Below are positions 1 to 11,338 of a DNA stretch of 64,000 nucleotides, piece after piece. Below the pieces are notes generated by a model. The model did not search any database. It saw only the letters and a program-made list of their open reading frames with translations, and was not told the origin of the DNA. How positions within the stretch are numbered: position 1 is the first letter of the stretch; every line of letters starts with the position of its first letter. The stretch spans positions 62,001-126,000 of the forward strand of contig SFFH01000001.1 in the NCBI GenBank assembly GCA_004557905.1. Direction: 5' to 3'. The DNA is from Clostridiales bacterium (lineage in GTDB: Bacteria; Bacillota; Clostridia; Christensenellales; Aristaeellaceae). The position numbers and the translations under genes are program-made.

Positions 1-38
1 TGCACTGAGACGAACGAACCAGACAAGGCGGGAGATTC

Positions 39-521
39 ATGAAACTGTACGCTCAGGCGGATTTTGACGCAAACAGGCGGGAAAAGCGCAGGCAGATCAG
101 GCGCGCACTGATCCTGGCGCTGCCGTTCTTTGCGATGGCGATTGCGGCGTTTGTCCTGCGCATCGAGCTGCTGTGCATCGCGGGCTTTGTGATTGCGGGC
201 TCGATTCTGATTTTTCTGTACGATCTGCGCATCAAGCCTGCGCTGCGCTATGGCCGCTACCTGGCGGAGGCGCACAGCGGCCTGACGCGCCAGACGGTCG
301 GCGCACTGGTGCGCATCGGCAGCGACCCGGTCTATCAGGACGGTGTGAACTTTCATGAGGTCATCCTCAACATCTATGAGGACATGGCCGAGGAGGGCGA
401 GCGCCGCTTTCTGCTGGACGTGAACAAGGAGATCCCGCAGGACTGGATCGGGCAGGACGTGGTCGTGACGAGCCACGGCAGCTTTCTGCTGGACGTCGCG
501 CCCGTGGAGAAAAAGGCATGA
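39..521 (+). CDS. Small two-helix membrane protein, unknown function
   Basis: A 160-residue protein I do not recognise. It has a basic N-terminus rich in Lys/Arg (about residues 13-24), two adjacent hydrophobic helices (about 25-42 and 45-64), then a soluble, acidic C-terminal region of about 95 residues that probably faces the cytoplasm. A GGGAG ribosome site sits just before the ATG. The stop overlaps the start of the next membrane-protein gene by 4 bases, so the two are translationally coupled and may act together. No catalytic motif is visible. Confidence 0.75.
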   Translation: MKLYAQADFDANRREKRRQIRRALILALPFFAMAIAAFVLRIELLCIAGFVIAGSILIFLYDLRIKPALRYGRYLAEAHSGLTRQTVGALVRIGSDPVYQDGVNFHEVILNIYEDMAEEGERRFLLDVNKEIPQDWIGQDVVVTSHGSFLLDVAPVEKKA

Positions 522-1813
522 GCAGACGGGCAAACCGGGTGGTCCTCGCGCTGGTGCTCACGCTGATTGGCATGCTCATGCTGCTGCTGAATCTCCACAC
601 GCCGCTGATGATGGACGACTACGATTACAGCTTCTCCTGGGCCACGGGCGAACGGCTGGCGGGAATCGCGGACATCGCGGCCTCACAGGCGGCGCATTAC
701 CGGCTCTGGGGCGGGCGCAGCGTGGTGCACTTTCTGGCGCAGCTGTTTCTGTACCTGGGCAAGCCCGTGTTCAACCTCGCCAATACGGCCATGTTTCTGC
801 TGCTGCTGCTGGAGATGACCATGCTGGCGGGAAAGCCGGGCAGGGTGCTTGACGGACGCATGCCGCTGATCGCCCATGCGCTGCTGATGCTGACGGTTCC
901 CTTTTTCGGCACGGTGTTCCTTTGGCTGGACGGCGCATGCAACTACCTGTGGGGCACGGCGCTGGCGCTGCTGCCGCTCGTCATCGTCAAAAGCGAGCGG
1001 GAGGGCGGCTTCTTCGACGCGGGCATATCGCACGGGTGGCTTGCGGTGCCGGTATGCTTCCTCGCCGGGTGGACGAACGAGAATACGGCCTGCGGCGTGC
1101 TGGCGGCCGTCCTGCTGCTGACCCTGTGGGACAGGCTCAGGGGCCGTAAGGTGCGCGCGTGGCGCTGGGCGGCGCTGGCCGCGCAGGCGCTGGGCGCGGC
1201 AGTGCTGCTGCTGGCGCCGGGCAACTTTGCGCGGGTGGGTGAAGCCTCCCCGCGCGGCCTGCTGATGGAGCTTGTCTACCGCTTCGCCGTGACGACCTAC
1301 TGCCTGCTGCGCTATGCGGGCATTCCCGCGCTGCTGACGGCGGCGGCGCTGCTGGCTGCCCGGAGGAAAGAAATCTCTGTGCGCAACGAATGGCTGTGCG
1401 TGCTCCTGGGCGCGGTGCTGCTGAGCGCCTATGCGCTGGTCGGCTCGCCGCAGATCTCCGACCGCTCGTTCACGGCAGTGCTGGTGCTTGCGGTCACGGC
1501 GCTGCTGGCGGTGCTCTCCGACCTCAAGCCCCGCCCGGACAGGCGCAGTCTGCCGGCGATTGCGGTGCTGGCGGTGTGCATCGTGGGCGTCAGCCTGGGC
1601 GCGCTGCAGGACGTGAAGATGCACGAGGCGGCCTGGCGCGCGCAGACGGACACCATCGAGGCGGCGGCTGCCGCAGGGGAGACGGACGTGACGATCTCCT
1701 CCGTGCCGCAGAACTCGCGCTTTACGATGGCCATCACGCTGGAGGACAGTCCTGACGCCTGGCCAAACAGCACGCTGGGCAGGTACTACGGCGTGCGCGT
1801 GCACGGCAGGTAG
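518..1813 (+). CDS. DUF6056-like polytopic membrane protein
   Basis: A 431-residue integral membrane protein with roughly ten hydrophobic segments. The first extracytoplasmic loop carries an acidic MDDYDYSF motif (residues ~27-34) and a WGGR motif nearby, a layout typical of DUF6056 and related GT-C-like membrane glycosyltransferases, where the acidic pair after helix 1 is the catalytic candidate. It overlaps the upstream two-helix gene by 4 bases. The substrate is unknown; surface-polysaccharide modification is an inference from the fold type only. Confidence 0.6.
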   Translation: MSRRANRVVLALVLTLIGMLMLLLNLHTPLMMDDYDYSFSWATGERLAGIADIAASQAAHYRLWGGRSVVHFLAQLFLYLGKPVFNLANTAMFLLLLLEMTMLAGKPGRVLDGRMPLIAHALLMLTVPFFGTVFLWLDGACNYLWGTALALLPLVIVKSEREGGFFDAGISHGWLAVPVCFLAGWTNENTACGVLAAVLLLTLWDRLRGRKVRAWRWAALAAQALGAAVLLLAPGNFARVGEASPRGLLMELVYRFAVTTYCLLRYAGIPALLTAAALLAARRKEISVRNEWLCVLLGAVLLSAYALVGSPQISDRSFTAVLVLAVTALLAVLSDLKPRPDRRSLPAIAVLAVCIVGVSLGALQDVKMHEAAWRAQTDTIEAAAAAGETDVTISSVPQNSRFTMAITLEDSPDAWPNSTLGRYYGVRVHGR

Positions 1814-1900
1814 GGACAGGGCAATTGTGACACGAGCATGAAGAACTGCGTTTATTTGCGAAAACCGACAGGCCGCGCGCGCTTATGAGGCATGCGCGGC

Positions 1901-1929
1901 TTGACATTTGTGTGTCATCAACCTATAAT
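1901..1929 (+). promoter_or_regulatory. Sigma-A promoter of the PrsA-like gene
   Basis: TTGACA at 1901-1906 and TATAAT at 1924-1929 with an exact 17-base spacer. Both boxes match the consensus, implying strong constitutive expression of the foldase gene starting at 1975. Confidence 0.85.
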
Positions 1930-1974
1930 GTAATGTATATTGCCGAGTAGAGGCTGAAAGGAAGAGAACGAAAC

Positions 1975-3438
1975 ATGAAAAAGGGAATCGCATTGATCGC
2001 CATGCTGCTTGCGGCGGCGCTGATGCTCTCCGGCTGCAACCTGATCGGTTACGACGCAGAGCTGGACGGCGCGCAGGCTGTGGCCAAGGTGGGCGATACC
2101 GAGATCACGAAGGCCGAGTGGGCCGATTACCGTGACTATCTGGTCGAGTATGAGCAGCAGTACATGCAGCAGTACTACGGCTTTACCCTGCCGGTGGACG
2201 AGGCGTCCATGGCCTCCTATGGCGAGCTCGCGCTCGAGCAGCTCATCGAGTCCGTCGTCATCGAGGACAAGATGGAGGAGCTGGGTTACCTGGAGCTGAC
2301 CGAGGAGGAGAATGCCGAGGTGGAGGAATACGCCACCAGCATGACCGACCTGTACAAGATGCTCATCCGTTACCAGAACTATCCGGATCTGGAGACCGTC
2401 GAGGAGGAGCAGGAGCGCCTGGCCGCCGAGGCTGCCGAGGCGACCCCGAGCGAGCCGCAGGAGACTGTGGCGACCATCACCGACGCGATGCTCGACGAGA
2501 TGCTCACCAACGACCTGAACACCATCGGCTATACGCATGACTACTTCGTGCGCACCCAGACGATGAGCAAGCAGAGTGAGAAGCTCAAGGCGTACACCTA
2601 CGAGGGCGTGACCGTCACGGACGCGCAGGTGAAGGACGAGTTTGACAGCAGGGTGGCCTCTCAGAAGGAGAGCTACGACGCGAACCCGGCAGCCTATGCC
2701 TCCGCGGAGAAGAACGGCAGCGATCTGTACTACATGCCGGCGGGCTATCGCGGCGTGAAGAACCTGCTGATTCAGCTGAGCGACGAGAAGCAGGACGAGA
2801 TCAAGCAGCTCAACAGCGACCTGACCGCGGCCAAGAATCTGCTGTCCAGCGGCAACGACGATCTGGAGGAGCTGAAGGCGCAGGATACGGCCGAGCTTGA
2901 CGAGGAGGCCCTTGCCGCCTACAACGAGCAGATCGCTGCGCTGGAGGAGCAGGTGGCTTCCGCCCAGACGACGATCGACGAAACCCAGGCGAAGATCGAC
3001 GAGACGACCGAGGCTGCCTTTGCCGAGATCCTGCCGCTCGCGCAGGAGGTGCTCGCCAAGGCGCAGGCCGGCGAGGACTTCGACGCGCTGATTGAGACCT
3101 ACGGCGAGGACGCCGGCATGACCGCCGAGCCGAACAAGAGCCGCGGCTATCTGGTCTGCGACGGCCTGTCCATCTATGAGCAGAGCTTCCAGGACGCCGC
3201 GATGGCGCTTGAGAACGTGGGCGACGTCTCCGCGGAGCTGGTGAAGACCAGCTACGGCTTCCACATCCTGCAGTACGCCAGCGAGCTGGCCGGCGGCGAG
3301 GTGGAGTACACCGAGGAGATCAAGACCGCGATCTACGACGAGATGCTCAAGGAGGCCCAGGATGCCGCGTACGAGGCAGCTGTGACCCAGTGGGTTTCCG
3401 AGGCCAAGGTCGAGACCTTCCCGAAGGTCATGAAGTAA
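1975..3438 (+). CDS. PrsA/SurA-like peptidyl-prolyl isomerase lipoprotein
   Basis: A 487-residue exported foldase. The signal peptide ends in a lipobox (LSGC, Cys21), so the protein should be lipid-anchored outside the membrane. A SurA/PrsA-type N-terminal chaperone region follows (about 35-220). A strongly acidic coiled-coil insertion rich in Glu/Gln/Ala lies at about 265-345. A parvulin-type rotamase region occupies about 345-435 and contains GEDFDALI and the typical SYGFHIL segment. Such proteins fold secreted proteins after Sec export. It is monocistronic between a consensus promoter and a strong terminator. The very acidic composition and the long coiled coil are unusual for PrsA. Confidence 0.85.
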   Translation: MKKGIALIAMLLAAALMLSGCNLIGYDAELDGAQAVAKVGDTEITKAEWADYRDYLVEYEQQYMQQYYGFTLPVDEASMASYGELALEQLIESVVIEDKMEELGYLELTEEENAEVEEYATSMTDLYKMLIRYQNYPDLETVEEEQERLAAEAAEATPSEPQETVATITDAMLDEMLTNDLNTIGYTHDYFVRTQTMSKQSEKLKAYTYEGVTVTDAQVKDEFDSRVASQKESYDANPAAYASAEKNGSDLYYMPAGYRGVKNLLIQLSDEKQDEIKQLNSDLTAAKNLLSSGNDDLEELKAQDTAELDEEALAAYNEQIAALEEQVASAQTTIDETQAKIDETTEAAFAEILPLAQEVLAKAQAGEDFDALIETYGEDAGMTAEPNKSRGYLVCDGLSIYEQSFQDAAMALENVGDVSAELVKTSYGFHILQYASELAGGEVEYTEEIKTAIYDEMLKEAQDAAYEAAVTQWVSEAKVETFPKVMK

Positions 3439-3460
3439 CCCGCGCAGAGCGATGATCACG

Positions 3461-3496
3461 AAAGCGCTTCAGACGAAAATGTCTGGAGCGCTTTTT
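3461..3496 (+). terminator. Rho-independent terminator of the PrsA-like gene
   Basis: A 14-bp stem (3461-3474 with 3481-3494, one T-G wobble) around a 6-base loop, followed by a T run. It isolates the foldase gene from the sporulation-linked genes downstream. Confidence 0.9.
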
Positions 3497-3525
3497 CATA
3501 TGAAAAACGGTGCGGCGCATAGGAT
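3497..3525 (+). promoter_or_regulatory. Candidate sigma-E-type sporulation promoter
   Basis: CATATG at 3497-3502 and CATAGGAT at 3518-3525 are 15 bases apart and resemble the ATATT / CATACAxT boxes of mother-cell sigma-E promoters. The site starts directly after the upstream terminator and precedes the small membrane gene and the spoVM-like gene. spoVM of Bacillus is sigma-E dependent. The match is partial, so this is suggestive only. Confidence 0.35.
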
Positions 3526-3541
3526 GGAGGGACGGGGAGGG

Positions 3542-3703
3542 ATGGCCTTGCGCAGGTGCAGAGTGTGTGCAAAAAAGCAGCTCGGCGTATTGCTGGCGCT
3601 TGTTGGCATGCTGCTCGTGTTCCTGTGCCTGCCGATGGAATTCCTCCTGATTGCGCTGGGCCTGGCGCTGACCATCACGGGGCTGTGGCTGCTTGGCGAC
3701 TGA
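3542..3703 (+). CDS. 53-residue membrane protein upstream of spoVM
   Basis: Small protein with an Arg/Cys/Lys-rich N-terminus (MALRRCRVCAKKQ) followed by two short hydrophobic helices (about 14-30 and 33-50). A longer frame exists back to 3452, but it runs through the terminator hairpin. The ATG at 3542 has a GGGACGGGGAGGG ribosome site and is preferred. It lies 18 bases before the spoVM-like gene, so the two probably share a transcript and perhaps a role at the forespore membrane. No family was recognised. Confidence 0.6.
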   Translation: MALRRCRVCAKKQLGVLLALVGMLLVFLCLPMEFLLIALGLALTITGLWLLGD

Positions 3704-3721
3704 TGAGCGGGAGGGAAGACG

Positions 3722-3802
3722 GTGAGCGTGAGAATGATCTGCATCCGGGCGCCGAGGTTCGTGCGCTGGCTGGTGCGCCTGTTTTCGGGCAGAAGAGCGT
3801 AG
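3722..3802 (+). CDS. spoVM: SpoVM-like stage V sporulation micro-protein
   Basis: A 26-codon frame starting with GTG, with a CGGGAGG ribosome site (3708-3714) about 7 bases upstream. SpoVM of B. subtilis is also exactly 26 residues. With a two-residue offset the core aligns: I8-R9-x-P11-R12-F13 matches I-K-x-P-K-F, then V18-R19 matches V-R, and G23 matches the late Gly. The amphipathic helix and the Pro used for curvature sensing are both kept. SpoVM docks on the convex forespore membrane and anchors the SpoIVA coat base. Synteny is strong: in Bacillus spoVM sits beside rpmB (opposite strand), yloU, yloV and recG, as here. Confidence 0.85.
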   Translation: MSVRMICIRAPRFVRWLVRLFSGRRA

Positions 3803-3810
3803 AGCATAGG

Positions 3811-3845
3811 AAAAACACCCGGTTCCTCAGCAGGAAACCGGGTGT
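3811..3845 (-). terminator. Terminator of rpmB
   Basis: A stem of about 12 bp (3815-3826 with 3833-3845, one bulge) followed on the minus strand by a T run (A run at 3811-3815). It lies between the convergent spoVM-like gene and rpmB and may serve both. Confidence 0.8.
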
Positions 3846-3865
3846 CCTCATGTCAATATGGCGGA

Positions 3866-4057
3866 TTACAGAGCGCGCTCGACCTTGCCGCTGCGCAGGC
3901 AACGGGTGCAGACGTTCATGTGACGAACGGTACCGTCGACGGTCACGCGGACACGCTGCGTGTTCGGCAGCCAAACGCGGTTGCTCTTGCGGTTGGAGTG
4001 GCTGACGTTGTGGCCGCTCAAAGCGCCCTTCTGGCAAACTTCACAAATCTTACCCAT
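3866..4057 (-). CDS. rpmB: 50S ribosomal protein L28
   Basis: A 63-residue protein with the L28 core (SHSNRKSNRVW, PNTQRVRV). Two Cys pairs (C5-C8 and C50-C53) make a zinc-ribbon, so this is the C+ zinc-binding form. In many bacteria a C- paralogue replaces it under zinc limitation. It has its own promoter and terminator and runs against its neighbours, the same orientation as rpmB in the Bacillus spoVM-yloU interval. Confidence 0.97.
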   Translation of the reverse strand: MGKICEVCQKGALSGHNVSHSNRKSNRVWLPNTQRVRVTVDGTVRHMNVCTRCLRSGKVERAL

Positions 4058-4100
4058 GGATCACACCTCCTTCTGGTGCGTAAACAGTCATAACACAGTT

Positions 4101-4129
4101 ATTTTAGCACCAGAACCCGGATTTGACAA
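4101..4129 (-). promoter_or_regulatory. Promoter of rpmB
   Basis: On the minus strand TTGTCA (4124-4129) and TAAAAT (4101-4106) are separated by 17 bases. The start codon lies about 45 bases downstream, preceded by an AAGGAGG ribosome site. Confidence 0.75.
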
Positions 4130-4231
4130 GTCTTTTTTCAATTTTGTTTGGAGCAAAATGAAAAAAACGGGATTCTGCCTCGGGCAAACGGGAGAAACGG
4201 CGTTTGCTCCGGAGATTTTTTCGGGGAATCC

Positions 4232-4260
4232 TTGTAAAATCGTGCGCTTTCTTGTATACT
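4232..4260 (+). promoter_or_regulatory. Promoter of the asp23-fakA-recG group
   Basis: TTGTAA at 4232-4237 and TATACT at 4255-4260 with a 17-base spacer, about 58 bases before the Asp23-family start codon. Confidence 0.75.
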
Positions 4261-4317
4261 GTAAAATGATCCATTGAGATTCCGGGTCAGTATGACCCTG
4301 CGCAAGGAGGGTTTTTC

Positions 4318-4668
4318 ATGGAATGTAAAATCAACAACGATCTCGGTCAGATTACGATTAGTGAGGATGTCCTGCTGAAGGTGGCGGGTTACGCTGCGCT
4401 GGAGTGCTACGGCATTGTGGCGATGTCTTCCAAGCGCGCAAAGGATGGCTTTGTCGAGTGGCTGGGCAGGGAGAACCTGACCAAAGGCGTGCGCGTCAAT
4501 GTGACGGAAGGCGGCATCGACATCGACCTGTACATCATCGTTGAATACGGCATCTCGATCGTGGAGGTCTGCAAGATCATCAAGTCGCAGGTCTGCTACA
4601 AGATCGAGAACATGACGGGCGCGAAAGTGCGCAAGGTCAATATTTCGGTAGAGGGTATCCGCGTCTGA
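4318..4668 (+). CDS. Asp23/Gls24 family protein (YloU-like)
   Basis: A 116-residue protein of the Asp23/Gls24 (DUF322) family. It shows the typical start (GQITISEDVLLKVAGYAALECYGIVAMSS) and the C-terminal VxKVNISVEGI segment. Family members are alkaline-shock or envelope-stress-associated cytoplasmic proteins. YloU precedes the fatty-acid-kinase-like yloV in Bacillus, as here, with about 28 bases between the genes, so co-transcription is likely. The exact role is unknown. Confidence 0.9.
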   Translation: MECKINNDLGQITISEDVLLKVAGYAALECYGIVAMSSKRAKDGFVEWLGRENLTKGVRVNVTEGGIDIDLYIIVEYGISIVEVCKIIKSQVCYKIENMTGAKVRKVNISVEGIRV

Positions 4669-4696
4669 TCCCTGACGTAAACTGGAGGCGAAATTA

Positions 4697-6385
4697 TTGT
4701 CACAGCAAGCTATTGACGGGCTGCTTCTGAAGGAAATGATTATCGCAGGAGCGAACCTGCTTGAACAGAACCGCGAGGCGATCGACGCGCTGAACGTGTT
4801 CCCCGTGCCGGACGGCGACACGGGCACCAACATGTCCCTGACGATGAAATCCACGGTGAAGGAGATTGCGGCGCAGGACGTCGCCAGCGCGTCCAAGCTG
4901 GCCGGCCTGGCTGCGCGCGGCGCGCTCAAGGGCGCGCGCGGCAACTCCGGCGTCATCCTCTCCCAGATCCTTCGCGGCTTCTCCCGCGGCATCGAGGGCT
5001 GCGACACCATCGACGCGGAGGCGTTTGCCAGGGGCCTGCGCTCCGGCGCGGACACCGCGTACAAGGCGGTCATGAAGCCCAAGGAGGGCACCATCCTCAC
5101 CGTCATCCGCGTGATTGCTGAGGACGCGCAGCGCTATGTGGCCAAAAAGCCGCGTACCGTGGCCGAGGTGCTCGACAAGATGATCCGCAGCGGCGAGGCC
5201 ATCCTGGAAAAGACGCCGGACATGCTCCCGGCGCTCAAGCAGGCGGGCGTGGTTGACTCCGGCGGACAGGGCCTGCTGACGGTCTTCAAGGGCTGGCGTG
5301 CGGCGTACAACGGCGAGAAGATCGAGGAGACGGCCGCGGGCGTGGGCAACGCGGCGACATTCGAGTTTGAGGACGATCACGACGCGCTTGAGGAGCTGAC
5401 GTTCAAGTACTGTACGGAATTCGTCATTCAGGACATGAACGAAGGCGTGACCGAGGACGACATCAACAAGTTCCGCACGCGCCTGGGCCGCATCGGCGAC
5501 TGCGTGGTCTGCGTGGGCGACTTTGAGTTTGTCAAGGTGCACGTGCACACCAACGATCCGGGCAAGGCCATTCAGTGGGCCTGCGCCATGGGCGATCTGG
5601 TGAACCTGAAGATTGACAACATGGCTGAGGAGCGCAAGGAGCGCCTGGCCAAGGCGGAGGCGGCCCAGAAGGAGGCCGAGCAGAAGCGCCAGGAGGAGGA
5701 AGCGGCCAAGGCCGAGGAGCCGAAGAAGGAATACGGCATGGTCGCCGTGTCCCTCGGCAAGGGCTTCTCCAGCATCTTCACCGACCTGGGCGTGGACCAC
5801 ATCGTCGAGGGCGGCCAGACGATGAACCCGAGCATCGAGGATATTCTGGACGCGATCCACGGCGTGGGCGCGAAGAACGTCATCGTGCTGCCCAACAACT
5901 CCAACGTTATCCTTGCGGCTTCCCAGGCGGCGGAGCTGGCGGACGACGTGAACGTGCTCGTCCTGCCGACCAAGAACGTCGCCATGGGCATCGGCGCGGT
6001 GATCGCCTTCAACCCGGAGGCCAGCCTGGAGGAGAACCGCGAGGAGATGACCGCGGCTGCCGAGCAGGTGAAGACCGGCCAGATCACCTTCGCCGTGCGC
6101 GATACCGTGTTTGAGGACAAGGAGATCAAGGAGGGCGACATCATCGGCATCCACAACGGACGCATCGAGACCGTCGGCCAGAATGTGCACGACATCGCGG
6201 TCGATCTCGTGGGCCATGTCGTGGAAGAGGGCGACTCCCTGATCACCATCTATTACGGCCAGGATACGTCCGAGGAGGACGCGCAGGCGCTGGGCGCCGA
6301 GGTCGCGGAGCTCTTTGGCGATCTGGACGTCGAGGTGCAGTACGGCGGTCAGCCGCTGTATTATTACCTCATCTCTGCGGAATAA
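4697..6385 (+). CDS. fakA: DAK2-domain fatty-acid kinase-like protein (YloV/FakA)
   Basis: A 562-residue protein. The N-terminal DAK2 nucleotide-binding domain (about 1-205) has the Mg-ATP motif PVPDGDTGTNM at ~36-46 and GARGNSGVILSQ at ~80-91. The C-terminal region (about 230-560) is the FakA-type regulatory part with a DegV-like fold. Between them is a Lys/Glu/Ala-rich linker (about 315-345). FakA phosphorylates exogenous fatty acids bound to a FakB partner; no fakB is visible here. The start is a TTG at 4697 with GGAGG nine bases upstream, and no ATG lies nearby in frame. The gene order spoVM, rpmB, asp23, fakA, recG is conserved in Firmicutes. Confidence 0.9.
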   Translation: MSQQAIDGLLLKEMIIAGANLLEQNREAIDALNVFPVPDGDTGTNMSLTMKSTVKEIAAQDVASASKLAGLAARGALKGARGNSGVILSQILRGFSRGIEGCDTIDAEAFARGLRSGADTAYKAVMKPKEGTILTVIRVIAEDAQRYVAKKPRTVAEVLDKMIRSGEAILEKTPDMLPALKQAGVVDSGGQGLLTVFKGWRAAYNGEKIEETAAGVGNAATFEFEDDHDALEELTFKYCTEFVIQDMNEGVTEDDINKFRTRLGRIGDCVVCVGDFEFVKVHVHTNDPGKAIQWACAMGDLVNLKIDNMAEERKERLAKAEAAQKEAEQKRQEEEAAKAEEPKKEYGMVAVSLGKGFSSIFTDLGVDHIVEGGQTMNPSIEDILDAIHGVGAKNVIVLPNNSNVILAASQAAELADDVNVLVLPTKNVAMGIGAVIAFNPEASLEENREEMTAAAEQVKTGQITFAVRDTVFEDKEIKEGDIIGIHNGRIETVGQNVHDIAVDLVGHVVEEGDSLITIYYGQDTSEEDAQALGAEVAELFGDLDVEVQYGGQPLYYYLISAE

Positions 6386-6452
6386 GCAGCAACCATCCGC
6401 GCCTTTGCAGGCGCGGTTTTTCTATCAATTTCCTGCGGAAAGGAGCATGCGG

Positions 6453-8450
6453 ATGCGCGAGCTGTCACAGATCCGGGGCTTCGGCCCGAAGCGCCTGGAG
6501 GCGCTTGAAAAGCGCGGCATTGCGACCGCGCAGGACCTGATCGAGCGCCTGCCCACGGGCTACCGCGATACGACGCATCCTCTCTCTCCAGCGCAGATGA
6601 CGGAGGGGAAGGAGGCCTGCTTCGAGGGCTTCATCGACGGCAAGCCTGCGCTGCACCGCGCGCGCGGCATGCAGTGGGTCTCCGCGACGGTGGCGGACGA
6701 ATACGGCAGAATCCGCTGCATGTGGTTCAACCAGTCCTGGATGAAAGACCGTCTGTTTGACACGCAGCATGTGGTGCTCTACGGCCGCTGCGTGCGCAAG
6801 AAGAGCGGCCTGTTTGTCATCAATCCCACGCTGGAGGAGCCGGGCAGCATCATTCCGACGTATGCGCCGGTGCCCGGCGTCGGCCAGAAGCCGCTGCGCG
6901 ACGCGGTGAAGCTGCTGCTGGAGGAATACGACCTTCAGGACGAGCTGCCTGCGTCGTTTGTTAAGCGGCACGGCCTGATGGACCGGCGCGCTGCACTGTT
7001 TGAGGCGCATTTCCCCAGCAGCTTTGAAGCGCTGGCCAGGGCCAAGGAGCGCCTGGCGTTCGAGGAGCTGCTGCTGTTTCAGGCGGGCGTCGCCGGTGAG
7101 GCCGGCACGCGCAGGGAAGCCCAGCCGCTTTCCGTGGAGGATGCATGGATCGGCGAGTTCTTTGAGACGCTGCCGTTCCCGCCGACGAACGCGCAGCGCC
7201 GCGTGGTGGGCGAGATCGCGGACGACCTGCGCAGGCCGCAGGCGATGGCGCGCATGGTGCAGGGCGACGTGGGCTGCGGCAAGACGCTGATTGCTTTCTG
7301 CGCACTGTATCTGTGCGTCAGGGCGGGCGGCCAGGGCGCGCTGATGGCGCCGACAGAGATTCTCGCCAGCCAGCATTTTGCCAGCGCGGTGGAGACGCTC
7401 GCGCCGCTGGGCATCTCCTGCGGCCTGGTCACCGGCAGGATGACGGCGGCGGAGAAGCGCCGCGCGCGGGAGGCGATCGCCTCCGGCGAATGGCAGGTGG
7501 TCATCGGCACGCACGCACTGATCTCGGAGGACGTGGCGTTTGACCGCCTGCGCCTGGTGATCACCGACGAGCAGCACCGCTTCGGCGTGCGCCAGCGCAC
7601 GATGCTCGAGGGCAAGGGCGTCTCGCCGCACGTCATGGTGATGAGCGCCACGCCGATTCCGCGCTCGCTGTCGCTGGTGCTCTATGGCGATCTCGATCTG
7701 TCCATCGTCGACGAGCTGCCGCCGGGCAGAACGCCCGTGCGCACGCGCATCGTGCCGGAGGAGAAGCGCGAAGGGCTGTACAGCTTCATCCAGGCCGAGG
7801 CGGCGAAGGGCTTCCAGACGTACGTCGTCTGCCCGCTGGTGGGCGAAGACGACCTGGACGATCCCGACGTGCGCAGCGCGGCGCAGGTGCAGAAGGAGCT
7901 TGCACAGGCGCTTTCGCCGCTGTCCGTGGGCCTGGTGCACGGCCGGATGAACAAGCAGGCCAAGGAGGAGACGCTCGGGCGCTTTTACGCGGGCGAGATA
8001 AGCGTGCTCGTGGCGACGACGGTCATCGAGGTGGGCGTGAACGTGCCGCGCGCCACGGTGATGGTGATCGAGGGGGCGGAGCGCTTCGGCCTGGCGCAGC
8101 TGCATCAACTGCGCGGGCGCGTGGGCCGCGGCGCGCAGGAGAGCTGGTGCTTCCTGATGGCCGAGCCGAACGACCGCCTGAAGACGTTGGTCTCTACGAG
8201 CGACGGCTTTGTCGTCGCGCAGAAGGACCTGGAAATCCGCGGCGCGGGCGAATTCTTCGGCACCCGGCAGCACGGCGAGCCGCAGATGCCGGCACTGATG
8301 CTCGAAAGCGACGCACGTCTGCTGGCGCGCACGCGCGATGCCTTCCTGGAATTATCCAAAAATCCTGCATATTATGCGGAGCGAAGAGCGATCATGGAGG
8401 CGGCGGGAAAAAGATTTCACAAATCTGGCGCATATTTTGCCAGAAACTGA
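6453..8450 (+). CDS. recG: ATP-dependent DNA helicase RecG
   Basis: A 665-residue branched-DNA translocase that rescues stalled forks and processes recombination intermediates. It starts MRELSQIRGFGPKRLEAL. It has the wedge/OB region (about 50-180), Walker A GDVGCGKT (~270-277, Cys where Ser is usual), the DEQH box (~370), an ATPIPRS motif and the RecG-type GRVGRG segment in the second helicase lobe. The ATG at 6453 has GGAAAGGAG at a good distance. The frame is open much further upstream, into the fakA end, but without a ribosome site. Confidence 0.95.
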   Translation: MRELSQIRGFGPKRLEALEKRGIATAQDLIERLPTGYRDTTHPLSPAQMTEGKEACFEGFIDGKPALHRARGMQWVSATVADEYGRIRCMWFNQSWMKDRLFDTQHVVLYGRCVRKKSGLFVINPTLEEPGSIIPTYAPVPGVGQKPLRDAVKLLLEEYDLQDELPASFVKRHGLMDRRAALFEAHFPSSFEALARAKERLAFEELLLFQAGVAGEAGTRREAQPLSVEDAWIGEFFETLPFPPTNAQRRVVGEIADDLRRPQAMARMVQGDVGCGKTLIAFCALYLCVRAGGQGALMAPTEILASQHFASAVETLAPLGISCGLVTGRMTAAEKRRAREAIASGEWQVVIGTHALISEDVAFDRLRLVITDEQHRFGVRQRTMLEGKGVSPHVMVMSATPIPRSLSLVLYGDLDLSIVDELPPGRTPVRTRIVPEEKREGLYSFIQAEAAKGFQTYVVCPLVGEDDLDDPDVRSAAQVQKELAQALSPLSVGLVHGRMNKQAKEETLGRFYAGEISVLVATTVIEVGVNVPRATVMVIEGAERFGLAQLHQLRGRVGRGAQESWCFLMAEPNDRLKTLVSTSDGFVVAQKDLEIRGAGEFFGTRQHGEPQMPALMLESDARLLARTRDAFLELSKNPAYYAERRAIMEAAGKRFHKSGAYFARN

Positions 8451-8551
8451 GTATATTGACAATGATCCGACAAATGCAGCGCGCATGGAGAATTGAAATT
8501 GCAAATGTGTGGAATAAGTTGAAATCTATGCACAAAAATTCCAGAAAAAAC

Positions 8552-8580
8552 TTGCCAAATGGCTTGAAAAGCCGTATAAT
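8552..8580 (+). promoter_or_regulatory. Promoter of ppdK
   Basis: TTGCCA (8552-8557), 17-base spacer, TATAAT (8575-8580). About 107 bases of leader follow before the ppdK start. No riboswitch fold was recognised in that leader. Confidence 0.75.
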
Positions 8581-8687
8581 CATTGATGTGCGACCCTAAC
8601 AAAACGGGGACGCTCCAATAGACATCAGCCTGCATTTCCCACTGCGGAATTGCAGGAATTATTCACTTTGAAGGAGGACTAGGCAGC

Positions 8688-11315
<2,628 letters not shown>

Positions 11316-11338
11316 TCTGTCCGAATTCACAAACCCAG

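Noticed and set aside
3452..3541. Upstream extension of the 53-residue membrane protein
   Set aside because: It would translate through the terminator hairpin of the preceding gene. The start at 3542 has a strong ribosome site.
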